From Candidatus Iainarchaeum sp. (GTDB lineage: Archaea; Iainarchaeota; Iainarchaeia; Iainarchaeales; JAXPJC01), in NCBI GenBank assembly GCA_016187745.1, contig JACPJC010000004.1, positions 1-36,523 on the forward strand: a stretch of DNA of 36,523 nt, in the 5' to 3' direction. A program made the translations under genes and the position numbers. Below are positions 15,221-23,681 of this stretch, piece by piece. Numbering within the stretch: the stretch's first letter is position 1; each line of letters starts with the position of its first letter. The notes beneath the pieces were generated by a model that saw nothing but the letters and a program-made list of their open reading frames with translations, ran no database searches and was not told the DNA's origin.

Positions 15221-15796
15221 ATGAAAATGGCGAAGGAGCATTATCTGAGAGTGAATTTTCCGCTGCTGGGGGACAATTCACCGGGAATCTACAAATTCCT
15301 TCTTGAGTGCGTTGCTGATGTGTTTTCAGGGATTGGCGCGGGGAAAGTAGAGCTGCATATTGAGCGTTTGGAGCCCCTGGATGAGGTTTACACGAACCTC
15401 TATGGCGTAACCCGCGGAAAAATAAGGCAGATTTTTAAGAGATTTGCAAGCTCGCACCATCTTATTGAAGAGCCTGACCTTACCGCAACGCATGAGAGGG
15501 CATCGCTGCGCGCAAAAATCAATGCTTCAAGCCTGCAGGAAATCTTCAGGGATTACAATGCGCTGTTTGACATTTTCTTTACCGACCTGCAGATAAAATC
15601 CGACAGGGTTGCGCTTGATGTGATGGACCCATTCAGCAATTCCCTGATTGCAATATCACGGGACAAGAAGGCCCTGGAGAAATTCAGGAAAATTGCGCAG
15701 AAGAAATGCAGAATGGCAATGAAATTCTCCTATATTGACAGCAGGCCGGGAAGGGTAAAATTAACCCATATCCGGAAAAGGGGTGCAAAGCATTAG
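15221..15796 (+). CDS. Hypothetical protein (191 aa)
   Basis: Unrecognised soluble protein. An upstream in-frame ATG at 15146 would overlap the lipoprotein gene and adds an unlikely leader, so I place the start at ATG 15221 (MKMAKEHYLRVNFPLL), with a TATA-like GTATTTATT about 34 nt before it. The sequence alternates strands and helices and has a basic C-terminus (RPGRVKLTHIRKRGAKH). The following gene overlaps its stop codon, so the two are likely coupled. Confidence 0.6.
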   Translation: MKMAKEHYLRVNFPLLGDNSPGIYKFLLECVADVFSGIGAGKVELHIERLEPLDEVYTNLYGVTRGKIRQIFKRFASSHHLIEEPDLTATHERASLRAKINASSLQEIFRDYNALFDIFFTDLQIKSDRVALDVMDPFSNSLIAISRDKKALEKFRKIAQKKCRMAMKFSYIDSRPGRVKLTHIRKRGAKH

Positions 15797-16259
15797 CGAA
15801 GGCTCCAAATGGCTCATGCACCTTTACACAAAGCACGAGCTGCACAAAATGCATATTCTGAATAAGCTGCAGATTGAGAGGATTATTCCCGAGCAGGACG
15901 TCCTGCTGGACAAGGAAAAAAGGAAAACCCCGTTTATGGGAAGGTATGACTTCCTTGTTGAAACAAGGAACAACAAATTCATAGGGATTGAGGTCCTTTC
16001 AAGGCCGACGCAGGGCAAACTAAAAGAAAAGCTCGCCTATGCGAAATATGTTGATGAGTTCATTTTCGTCCTGCCGGAGAACAGCATGGAATTCTACCGG
16101 AAGCCAAAAACAAAAATTTTCCACAGGCATGCGCGCCCGAGCTTTTTAGGGAAGGAATTCTCAAGCCCCGCGCTTTATGTCTGGCTGATTGACCTGAGGA
16201 AGGGCTTTGTGGAGAAGGGCAGGCTGGACAGCATATTCAACGTAACAAGCCAAAACTGA
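15783..16259 (+). CDS. Hypothetical protein with possible restriction-endonuclease-like core
   Basis: A 158-residue protein whose centre reads GRYDFLVETRNNKF, then IGIEVLSRP, KLKEKLAYAKYVDEFIFVLP. The Asp, the Glu of IEV and the strand-helix-strand order recall the PD-(D/E)XK nuclease fold, but the expected lysine after the Glu is missing, so the idea is weak. The first possible start is GTG 15783, overlapping the preceding stop by 14 nt; ATG 15816 (MHLYTKHEL) is equally possible. It ends just before tRNA-Arg. Confidence 0.5.
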   Translation: MQSISEGSKWLMHLYTKHELHKMHILNKLQIERIIPEQDVLLDKEKRKTPFMGRYDFLVETRNNKFIGIEVLSRPTQGKLKEKLAYAKYVDEFIFVLPENSMEFYRKPKTKIFHRHARPSFLGKEFSSPALYVWLIDLRKGFVEKGRLDSIFNVTSQN

Positions 16260-16311
16260 ACCATTATATATGTCTGCCTTTTAATTAATTTGCGGTATTA
16301 ATTTATGCAGT

Positions 16312-16433
16312 GGGCCAGTAGCCTAGCCTGGATAGGGCGACTGCCTTCTACGGCCTTTTCTTTAAAAAAGAAAAGCCCGGGGAAAAGAAGCGGAGAAAGC
16401 AGTAGGTCGGGGGTTCAAATCCTCCCTGGCCCG
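16312..16433 (+). tRNA. tRNA-Arg(TCT) with a 47-nt intron
   Basis: Acceptor GGGCCAG/CTGGCCC, anticodon stem ACTGC/GCAGT, loop CTTCTA plus A38 (16398) for anticodon TCT, T-arm GGGGG-TTCAAAT-CCTCC, discriminator G. The intron is 16351-16397. Its core pairs CTTC with GGAG (one wobble) between bulges TAC and AAA. The intron opens with a hairpin GGCCTTTTCTTT/AAAGAAAAGCC like those in the other tRNA introns. It lies 21 nt upstream of argS on the same strand. Confidence 0.9.
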
Positions 16434-16454
16434 TTAAATATTGAGGAAAAGAAT

Positions 16455-18182
16455 ATGGATTTCAGGGAAATGGTTGTTGAGGCGCTGCATGCTGTGCTGA
16501 AGGATTTAAGCGGTGAGCGGATTGCCGAAATGATTGAAGTGCCGAAACAGGCAAATTTGGGGGATTATGCGTTGCCCTGCTACAGGCTTTCAGGAATAAT
16601 GAAAAAGGCGCCGCAGGATATTGCAAAGGAGCTCAAGGAAAAGATTGCCCTGCCGAAGGGAATTTCAAGGGCTGAAGTCATTGGCGCCTATCTGAATTTC
16701 TTTGTTGCGAATGAGGCGCTTGCGAAGGACGTAATCAAGCGCATTCTGGCTGAAAAGCAGGACTATGGGAAATCGGATTTGCTCAAGGGCAAAAGAATAA
16801 TGGTTGAATATTCCGGGCCCAATACAAACAAGACCCTTCATTTGGGGCATCTGCGCAACCAAGCGCTCGGGATGGCGATTGCAAATTTATATGGGGCAAA
16901 CGGCGCAAGGGCCATAAAAGCAAACATATACAGCGACAGGGGCGCGCACATATGCAAGAGCATGCTTGCATATGAGAAGTTTGGCGGCAAAAAAACTCCG
17001 CAGGGCGCGCACATAAAGCCCGACAAGTTCGTTATGGATTATTATGTAAGGTATACAACGGAAGCGGAAAAAAATCCGGAGCTTGAAAAAGAAGTGCAGG
17101 AAATGCTGAAGAAATGGGAGGCAGGGGATAAAAAAACAATTGCGCTCTGGAAGAAAATGAATGGCTGGGCGCTTCAGGGAATCAGGCAAACATATAAGGA
17201 GTTCGGGAGCAGATTTGACGTTGAATTCTATGAGAGCAAATTCTATGACAAGGCGCAGCCTGTTATTGAGCTTGGACTGAAAAAGGGGGTTTTTGAGAAG
17301 GATGAAAGCGGCGCAATAATTGCGAAACTTGCATCAAGCGGAATGCCAGATAAAGTCGTAATGCGCGCGGACGGAACAAGCATTTACATTACAAACGATT
17401 TGGCGCTGACAAAGCACAAGTTCGAGAAATACAGATTGGATGAGGCGCTTTGGGTAGTGGGGAATGAGCACAGCCTGTACTTCAGGCAGCTGTTCAGGAT
17501 ATTTGAGCTGCTTGGCTTTTCCTGGGCGAAAAAATGCAGGCACATGTCATATGGGCTTGTAAACCTTCCTGAAGGGAAAATGAAAAGCCGCGAGGGAACA
17601 GTTGTTGAGGCGGATGACATAATAAGGGAAATGCAGGGGCTTGCAATGGCTGAGCTGCAGAAGCGCTATCCGGAAATGAAGAAACAGGAACTGCAGAAGC
17701 GCACGCGCGCAATTTCCCTTGCTGCAATAAAATTCTTCATGCTCAAGGTCGATGCGGGAAGGGATTTCCTTTTCAACCCGAAGGAAAGCATTTCATTCGA
17801 GGGAGAAACAGGCCCCTTTGTGCAGTACTCATATGCAAGGGCGTGCAGCATACTGAGGAAAGCAGGGAAAAAGGCCGGGGCGGAAATAAAAAACGCAAAT
17901 CCCGAAGCGCTTGAAAGTGAAATCGAGAAGAAGCTCATCGCGCTTCTTGATGCTTATCCCAAAACACTGCAGAACTGCATCTCAAACATGAGCCTGCACC
18001 CTTTATGCCAGCATCTGCTGGAATTGTCCTCGGCGTTCAATCTTTTTTACCATGAGATGCCTGTGCTCAGGGCTGAAACAAAAGAGCTGCGCGCAGCAAG
18101 GCTGGCGCTTGTGAAGGCTGCGAAAATCGTAATTGCCAGTGCATTAAGCGTCCTTGACATAGAGCCAATTGAGGAAATGTAG
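16455..18182 (+). CDS. argS: Arginyl-tRNA synthetase
   Basis: Class I synthetase charging tRNA-Arg; 575 residues from ATG 16455. An open frame extends upstream into tRNA-Arg but this ATG is the first sensible start. Seen: an N-terminal additional domain (residues 1-110), EYSGPNTNKTLHLGHLRN with the HIGH motif as HLGH (129-132), DRGAHICKSM, TNDLALTKHK, VVGNEHSLYFRQ, and the second motif as KMKSR (375-379). The C-terminal helical anticodon-binding domain starts with GPFVQYSYARACSI and the length is normal. The tRNA-Arg(TCT) gene directly before it suggests co-transcription of tRNA and synthetase. Confidence 0.96.
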   Translation: MDFREMVVEALHAVLKDLSGERIAEMIEVPKQANLGDYALPCYRLSGIMKKAPQDIAKELKEKIALPKGISRAEVIGAYLNFFVANEALAKDVIKRILAEKQDYGKSDLLKGKRIMVEYSGPNTNKTLHLGHLRNQALGMAIANLYGANGARAIKANIYSDRGAHICKSMLAYEKFGGKKTPQGAHIKPDKFVMDYYVRYTTEAEKNPELEKEVQEMLKKWEAGDKKTIALWKKMNGWALQGIRQTYKEFGSRFDVEFYESKFYDKAQPVIELGLKKGVFEKDESGAIIAKLASSGMPDKVVMRADGTSIYITNDLALTKHKFEKYRLDEALWVVGNEHSLYFRQLFRIFELLGFSWAKKCRHMSYGLVNLPEGKMKSREGTVVEADDIIREMQGLAMAELQKRYPEMKKQELQKRTRAISLAAIKFFMLKVDAGRDFLFNPKESISFEGETGPFVQYSYARACSILRKAGKKAGAEIKNANPEALESEIEKKLIALLDAYPKTLQNCISNMSLHPLCQHLLELSSAFNLFYHEMPVLRAETKELRAARLALVKAAKIVIASALSVLDIEPIEEM

Positions 18183-18219
18183 GGGAAAAGAATTTATAAA
18201 GATTCACTAGAATATAAAT

Positions 18220-19935
18220 ATGGAAGAATCCGAAATTCGTAAGGCGCTCATGGAAAAGGCGCTTAAGGAACTGCTTAAAATTGCCGCAAAGCACAACAGG
18301 AAGCTGAATGTTAAACTTATTGCAAAGGCATTTGCTTTCGCAAAGGCCTCCCATCGCGGGCAGAAAAGGCTCTCGGGAAAGCCCTATTTTTCCCATCCGC
18401 TTGAGGCCGCAAAGATTGTCGCTTCCCTCGGGCTGGACGCTGAAACGATTTCCGCCGCACTGCTGCACGATGTGATTGAGGATGCGGATGCTGACAGGAG
18501 TGAAATAGAAAGGGAATTCGGGAAGCAGGTGTACTTCCTTGTTGACGGGGTTACAAAGCTCGGGGTAATTTCCAACAGGACAAGGGAGCAGAGGTCCATT
18601 GCCAACCTGCAGAAAATCATCCTTGCATCAGTAAAGGACATAAGGATACTGGTTGTGAAGCTTGCTGACAAATTGCACAATATGCGCACCCTCAAATACC
18701 TTCCAAAGGAGAAGAGGCAGAGGATTGCCGCGGAAGTGCTTTCCGTGCACGCGCCTTTGGCGCACAAATTGGGAATGCATGCAATGAAGGACGAGCTGGA
18801 AGAGCTTGCGTACGATGAGCTTAGCCCAAAGGAACATTCCTGGCTCTCAAAGGAAATCAGGATAAGAACAAAAAAGAAGGAGCTTGAGGTTGACAAGGCA
18901 ATAAATTCCCTGAAGAAGGCGTTTGCAAAGCAGCATCTGAAGGCGCGGTTCGGCAAATACTACAAGAACTGCTATACAATAAACAAGAAGCTGCGCAAGC
19001 AGTCAAAGGGGCTTGATGAAATCTATGATTTTGTAATTATCAAAATAATTGTCAGAAGCATTCCTGAGTGCTACCGCGCGCTAGGGGTTGTGCACAACAC
19101 GTTCCTTCCCCTGCCGAAAAAGATGAAGGATTACATTGCAATACCGCAGACTAATTTCTACCAGGCAATACATACTTCAGTAATAGGTCCTAATGGAACC
19201 CCCATAAAGGTGTATATTGCAACAAGGGAAATGAACAACCTTACCGAAAGGGGGATAGCTGCGGGATGGCACCTGCGCGATAAAAAGCTTCAGGACATTC
19301 TCAGGCAGAATGTAAGCAAGCTGAACAAAATCGCGAATATTGAGGATGTTGGGAGACTGAGGGAGTTCGGCAATGCCTTCAAGACTGATTTCCTGCAGAA
19401 AACCATATTTGTATTTACCCCCTCAGGGGAAACGCGCGAATTGCCTGCAGGTTCAACGCCAATTGATTTTGCATTCAACATAAGCGCGCGGTTGGGGGAA
19501 CATTGCCTCAGGGCAAAGGCCAATGGAAAATCAGTTCCCCTGTGGAAAAGGCTTGAGTCCGGGGATATAGTTGAAATAATCCCCTCGGCAAAATGCACAG
19601 CAAGCAGGCTCTGGCTCTCATTCGCAAAATCAGAGCATGCCAAAAAGGCGATTGCTGATGCGCTTAAAAGCAAAAAAAGCAGAAAGGATGAGAATCAGAA
19701 AGCCGTATTTGCCAAAATAAAAATCTGCGCAATCGACAGGATAGGGCTATTCTCGGATATTGCAAAATGCTTTTCAGCAAACAAGATTAACATAGTGGGC
19801 GTTCAGAGCGGCACTTCCGGGAGCAAGGCCATTGGAATATTCTCAGTCCAGCTGACAACCCCGGACAAATTGGAGAATTCCCTTTCAAGAATCAAGGCCA
19901 TAGGGGAAATTACAGATGTCAAGGTCCTGAAATAA
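18220..19935 (+). CDS. RelA/SpoT homologue: HD hydrolase, degenerate synthetase, TGS and ACT domains
   Basis: A 571-residue (p)ppGpp metabolism enzyme. The HD hydrolase looks complete: His45 in ASHRGQKR, His83-Asp84 in LLHDVIED, Asp150 and Asn154 in KLADKLHNMRTL. The synthetase region is recognisable (DEIYDF with Asp270, ECYRALGVVH, MKDYIAIPQTNFYQAIHTS, ERGIAAGWH). However, the catalytic Glu of the E(V/I)QIRT motif is Lys330 in IKVYIAT, and the GRPKHxYSI motif is GKYYKNCYTI. A TGS domain (residues 396-455, IFVFTPSGETRELP) and a C-terminal ACT domain (495-571) follow. Hence it may mainly hydrolyse ppGpp. Long RelA/SpoT proteins are uncommon in archaea. It lies 37 nt after argS with a TATA (AATTTATAAAG) before it. 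Confidence 0.93.
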   Translation: MEESEIRKALMEKALKELLKIAAKHNRKLNVKLIAKAFAFAKASHRGQKRLSGKPYFSHPLEAAKIVASLGLDAETISAALLHDVIEDADADRSEIEREFGKQVYFLVDGVTKLGVISNRTREQRSIANLQKIILASVKDIRILVVKLADKLHNMRTLKYLPKEKRQRIAAEVLSVHAPLAHKLGMHAMKDELEELAYDELSPKEHSWLSKEIRIRTKKKELEVDKAINSLKKAFAKQHLKARFGKYYKNCYTINKKLRKQSKGLDEIYDFVIIKIIVRSIPECYRALGVVHNTFLPLPKKMKDYIAIPQTNFYQAIHTSVIGPNGTPIKVYIATREMNNLTERGIAAGWHLRDKKLQDILRQNVSKLNKIANIEDVGRLREFGNAFKTDFLQKTIFVFTPSGETRELPAGSTPIDFAFNISARLGEHCLRAKANGKSVPLWKRLESGDIVEIIPSAKCTASRLWLSFAKSEHAKKAIADALKSKKSRKDENQKAVFAKIKICAIDRIGLFSDIAKCFSANKINIVGVQSGTSGSKAIGIFSVQLTTPDKLENSLSRIKAIGEITDVKVLK

Positions 19936-19979
19936 TTCATTAGGTTTAAATATTAGTTAGGAATAAATCAATAGGAAGC

Positions 19980-20348
19980 ATGCACTGGAAACTGATAATC
20001 GCGCTTGTTATTGCCGCAATTGCGATATATGCGGCATACACTTTCATAAGCAGGCCTGCCCCTGACAATGGCAACGGGCAGTCCTATTCGGGGCAGATGG
20101 CTTTCGGCGCGTCCCCCACAAAGGAAGACTGCAGCAATCAGGAATATGTGCCGGATGCGGAATACTGCTGGGGCCTTTATGCAAGGAACTCCAACAACCC
20201 GGAATTCTGCGGTGAAATTATCTCAAGCGGAATGAAAGACCTGTGCTACTGGAACATTGCCGTGCAATCAGGCGATAAGGAACTTTGCAATTCGGTGGAA
20301 GATGCTGATTTGCGCTTTGACTGTGCTGAAGCAATAGACAACAAATAA
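19980..20348 (+). CDS. Membrane-anchored small Cys-rich protein
   Basis: A 122-residue protein with an N-terminal transmembrane anchor (residues 4-22), a Gly/Asn/Ser linker and an outside domain with six cysteines (EDCSN, AEYCWG, PEFCGE, DLCYW, ELCNS, FDCAE). They could form three disulfides. I know no function for this pattern. TTTAAATATTAG lies about 30 nt upstream as a TATA. It is convergent with leuS, with its stop ending directly beside it. Confidence 0.65.
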   Translation: MHWKLIIALVIAAIAIYAAYTFISRPAPDNGNGQSYSGQMAFGASPTKEDCSNQEYVPDAEYCWGLYARNSNNPEFCGEIISSGMKDLCYWNIAVQSGDKELCNSVEDADLRFDCAEAIDNK

Positions 20349-23072
20349 TCACACTATATAAATTGCGGGCTTTCCCGGAAGCGCGTTCTTTGCCTTCTGC
20401 GCGGGATCATAAGAAGCGTTTTCAGCGCTTTGTATTTCCACAGCGCATTTGAATTCCCTCTCAAGCTGCCCCCTTGAATCCTCAAGCGCAGAAAACTCAT
20501 CAATCTCCTGCAGCCCTGAAAATTCGCCAATTTTATTTATGACCGCCTTTATCATTGCCTCAACTTCCTTTCCCTTCTGCCTTAATGCGCTGTCCTGCAT
20601 GCACGCCGAAATTGCCTTCCCGAAATCCGGCTTCCCCTGCGCCGCCTCAGCAATTTTCTTCAGCGCAATCCATTTCCATTTTGGCGCAACATAAAGCGCA
20701 ATCCTTTTTGGATTTGCAATTTTTGCAATTTCTTTAATATGCATTATATCCTGCCTTGTGTTCTGCACAAGCGCCTCAGCCTGCTCCGCCTTCACATCAA
20801 CCATTTTTGCATCAGCAGCAGGCCATTCCTGCAAGGAGCAGAAGCCCCTGCATTTTATTTTTTCCCAGAGTTCCTCGCACAAATGCGGGGCAATCGGGCT
20901 GAGCATTAAAATGAGGTTTTTTGCTACAAATCCCATAACTTGCTTGTTTGGATTTTCATATTTCTGCATTGCGTCGGCCAGATTCATTATTGAATTTATC
21001 GCGAGATTGAACTGGAAGCCATGCATTTGCCCAGTAACCTGCATTATTGCGCGATTGGCCTTGCTCAATATCAGCCTGTCCCTATTGTTGAGTCTTGCAA
21101 TATTTATTTTCCCAAATCCGATGTTTTTCCTGTTTAATTCAATTAGCGCATATATGCGCTGCAGGGACTTGGATATTGTTTCCGCCCCGGAATCGCTCCA
21201 CTCAAGCTCCTTTTCAGGGGAGGCGACAGAGAGAATGAAGCTTCTTGCAGTATCCGGCCCGGATTTCTTCATTATTTCTCCGGGGTCAACAACATTGCCC
21301 AGTGATTTGCTCATTACCTTTCCGTCCTTGAGGACCATCCCTTGTGTGAGCAATCTTGCAAAAGGCTCATCAAATTTGAGCAATTTCAGGTCGCGCAGCG
21401 CCTTTGTGAAAAACCTCGCATACAGAAGATGCATTATCGCGTGCTCTATCCCCCCGATATACTGGTCAACAGGCATCCAGTAGGAAACTGCTTTTTTATC
21501 AAACGCGTTTTTCTTTTCCCGGGGGGAGCAATAGCGCAGGAAATACCACGAGGAATCAACAAATGTATCCATTGTGTCAGTTTCCCTGCGCGCAGCGCCC
21601 CCGCACTTCGGGCATTTTGTTTCAGCAAAATTTTTAACTTTGTCAAGGGGATTTCCCTCTCCTGTGATTTGCACTTTTTCTGGCAGTTTTATTGGCAAAT
21701 CCTTTTCTGCAACCGGCACAATTCCGCATTTTTCGCAATACACGACAGGAATCGGGGTCCCCCAATATCTCTGCCTTGAAATAAGCCAATCGCGAAGCTT
21801 GTAATTTGTCGTGCGCTTCCCCCATTTGTTCTTTTCCAGCCAGTCAGAAATCTTTTCAATTGCCTCCAAGCTTGGAGTGCCATCAAACTGCGAAGAATTA
21901 ACAAGCACCCCTTCCTCAATGTAGGCGGAATTCATTTCATTCGCATTCAATCCCTTGTCACTTGGCTTAATTACCAATTTCTTCTGCAGGCTGTATTTCT
22001 CCGCAAATTCCCAGTCCCTCTGGTCGTGGCAGGGAACTGCCATTACCGCCCCTGTGCCGTATTCCATTATCGCATAATCCGCAATGAATATCGGGCAGAC
22101 ATCCCCGTTTACGGGATTGATCAGATATTTCCCTATGAACATACCGCGCTTTTCCTTTTCTGCTGAAGTCCTTTCAATCAGCGATTCGCGCTTTGCTTCC
22201 TCAATGAATTTTTTCACATCGCTTTCATATTCTGTTCCCTTAACCAGTTCCATTACAAGCGGATGCTCGGGCGCAAACACCAAATAAGTAACCCCGAAAA
22301 TCGTATCCGGCCTTGTTGTAAATGTTGAAACCGCCAGATCAGAATCCTTGACCTTGAAGAATATTTCAATTCCCCTGCTCTTTCCAATCCAGTTCTTCTG
22401 CATTGCCTTTACCCTTTCAGGCCATTCACTTAATTTCTGCAGGTCATTGAGAAGCTCATCCGCATATGCTGTAATTTTGAAGAACCACTGCGCCCTTTCC
22501 TCCTCGTTCACTGGGTTCTTGCAGCGCCAGCAGTTGCCATTTACCACTTGCTCATTCGCAAGCACTGTTCCGCATGTTTTGCAGTAATTGACCTTTGCGC
22601 TTGCCTTGTAGGCAAGGCCCTTTTCAAGGAGCTTCAGAAAAATCCACTGGTTCCACCGGTAATATTCCGGCTCGCATGTTGCAATCATGCGCTTCCAGTC
22701 ATAGCTGAAGCCCAGCAGCTCCTGCTGCGCCCTCATTTCCTTAATCCTGTCCCAGGTCCATTTTTTCGGGTGTGTTCCGAATTTTATTGCGGCATTTTCC
22801 GCAGGAAGCCCCAATGCATCATAGCCCATTGGATAAAGAACATTGAATCCCTTCATCCTCATGAAGCGCGCTGTAGCATCGCCAATCGCATAGTTCCTCA
22901 CATGGCCCATGTGCAATTTTCCCGAAGGATAGGGGAACATCTCAAGCACATAGTATTTTGGCTTTTTGCTTTTTTCATTGACCTCGAAGATTTTTGCCTT
23001 TCTCCATTTCGCCTGCCACTTCTTTGCAATCTTATTTAAGTCTGCCCGGATTTCCTTCATTATATCACTCAT
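20349..23072 (-). CDS. leuS: Leucyl-tRNA synthetase, bacterial type
   Basis: A 907-residue class I enzyme. Seen: [20 protein letters not shown] with HMGH at 54-57; a zinc module with Cys164/167/181/184; the CP1 editing domain ([11 protein letters not shown] at 250-260, [15 protein letters not shown] at 339-353); [14 protein letters not shown]; a second pair of CxxC (446/449, 487/490); and the second catalytic motif VMSKSLGN (586-593), where the usual first Lys of KMSKS is Val. The sequence around HMGH and the [10 protein letters not shown] segment follow the bacterial form rather than the archaeal/eukaryotic one. Start ATG overlaps the stop of the metallopeptidase gene (ATGA), so the genes are coupled. 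Confidence 0.95.
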   Translation of the reverse strand: MSDIMKEIRADLNKIAKKWQAKWRKAKIFEVNEKSKKPKYYVLEMFPYPSGKLHMGHVRNYAIGDATARFMRMKGFNVLYPMGYDALGLPAENAAIKFGTHPKKWTWDRIKEMRAQQELLGFSYDWKRMIATCEPEYYRWNQWIFLKLLEKGLAYKASAKVNYCKTCGTVLANEQVVNGNCWRCKNPVNEEERAQWFFKITAYADELLNDLQKLSEWPERVKAMQKNWIGKSRGIEIFFKVKDSDLAVSTFTTRPDTIFGVTYLVFAPEHPLVMELVKGTEYESDVKKFIEEAKRESLIERTSAEKEKRGMFIGKYLINPVNGDVCPIFIADYAIMEYGTGAVMAVPCHDQRDWEFAEKYSLQKKLVIKPSDKGLNANEMNSAYIEEGVLVNSSQFDGTPSLEAIEKISDWLEKNKWGKRTTNYKLRDWLISRQRYWGTPIPVVYCEKCGIVPVAEKDLPIKLPEKVQITGEGNPLDKVKNFAETKCPKCGGAARRETDTMDTFVDSSWYFLRYCSPREKKNAFDKKAVSYWMPVDQYIGGIEHAIMHLLYARFFTKALRDLKLLKFDEPFARLLTQGMVLKDGKVMSKSLGNVVDPGEIMKKSGPDTARSFILSVASPEKELEWSDSGAETISKSLQRIYALIELNRKNIGFGKINIARLNNRDRLILSKANRAIMQVTGQMHGFQFNLAINSIMNLADAMQKYENPNKQVMGFVAKNLILMLSPIAPHLCEELWEKIKCRGFCSLQEWPAADAKMVDVKAEQAEALVQNTRQDIMHIKEIAKIANPKRIALYVAPKWKWIALKKIAEAAQGKPDFGKAISACMQDSALRQKGKEVEAMIKAVINKIGEFSGLQEIDEFSALEDSRGQLEREFKCAVEIQSAENASYDPAQKAKNALPGKPAIYIV

Positions 23073-23674
23073 AAGCCAATAGCCTTTAAAATAAATTTCT
23101 CAAAGGGGAATGCGCCATAAACCAGCTGCCTGCCCGAAAGAAGCGCAAGCACGCCTTCCTTGGGATAGCCAAGCGCAACAGCCAGCTTGCTCGCCATTAT
23201 GTCAGCAAGCAGCTCCTCCGCATTCTCCGCTGAAATACCCAGCCCCTTCGCAAACTCATTTATCTCGGGCTTGGGAAAGTGCGCGTACTCGTGCGAAATT
23301 GTAAAAATCCCCTGAACGCTCATTTTATCCCCCGAGAAAATATGCTCCGCGGGAAGGTTTATGAAATTGCTCCTAACAATGACCGAGCCTTGTGGCGTTT
23401 GAATCAGCTTTATCAGATTCACGTTTTCCCCTTTTGTAACTGAAGCGAAGACCATCCCGTGCGAGATTTCAATCTTCTTTGTGAGTGAAGTGCTGGGATA
23501 GAACCATATTGGGGTGTGCAAAACATTGCGCTGCATGTGCATGTACAGTTCCCTTGTGGTTCCGTCCCTTGCATTTTTCGCGAGCTTCTCAAGCACAAGG
23601 ATTGCATGCTTGCGGAATTCATCAAGCGCCTTCTTGCGCCCTTTTGTAAGGATGCTGCTCCCGAAAAAACCCAT
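23069..23674 (-). CDS. Putative HEXXH zinc metallopeptidase
   Basis: A 201-residue protein with HEYAH at residues 128-132 in [22 protein letters not shown]. It is followed by a helix [22 protein letters not shown], whose Glu153/154 or Asp158 could be the third zinc ligand, as in gluzincins or aspzincins. No signal peptide is seen; a mildly hydrophobic N-terminus (FFGSSIL) precedes charged helices. It sits between alaS (7 nt upstream) and leuS (4-nt overlap), so it is expressed with the two synthetases. The function is unknown, and proteolysis is inferred from the motif only. Confidence 0.65.
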   Translation of the reverse strand: MGFFGSSILTKGRKKALDEFRKHAILVLEKLAKNARDGTTRELYMHMQRNVLHTPIWFYPSTSLTKKIEISHGMVFASVTKGENVNLIKLIQTPQGSVIVRSNFINLPAEHIFSGDKMSVQGIFTISHEYAHFPKPEINEFAKGLGISAENAEELLADIMASKLAVALGYPKEGVLALLSGRQLVYGAFPFEKFILKAIGL

Positions 23675-23681
23675 AAGAACC

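Noticed and set aside
16305..16454. Upstream extension of the argS frame
   Set aside because: It would translate tRNA-Arg and its intron; family N-termini align with ATG 16455.
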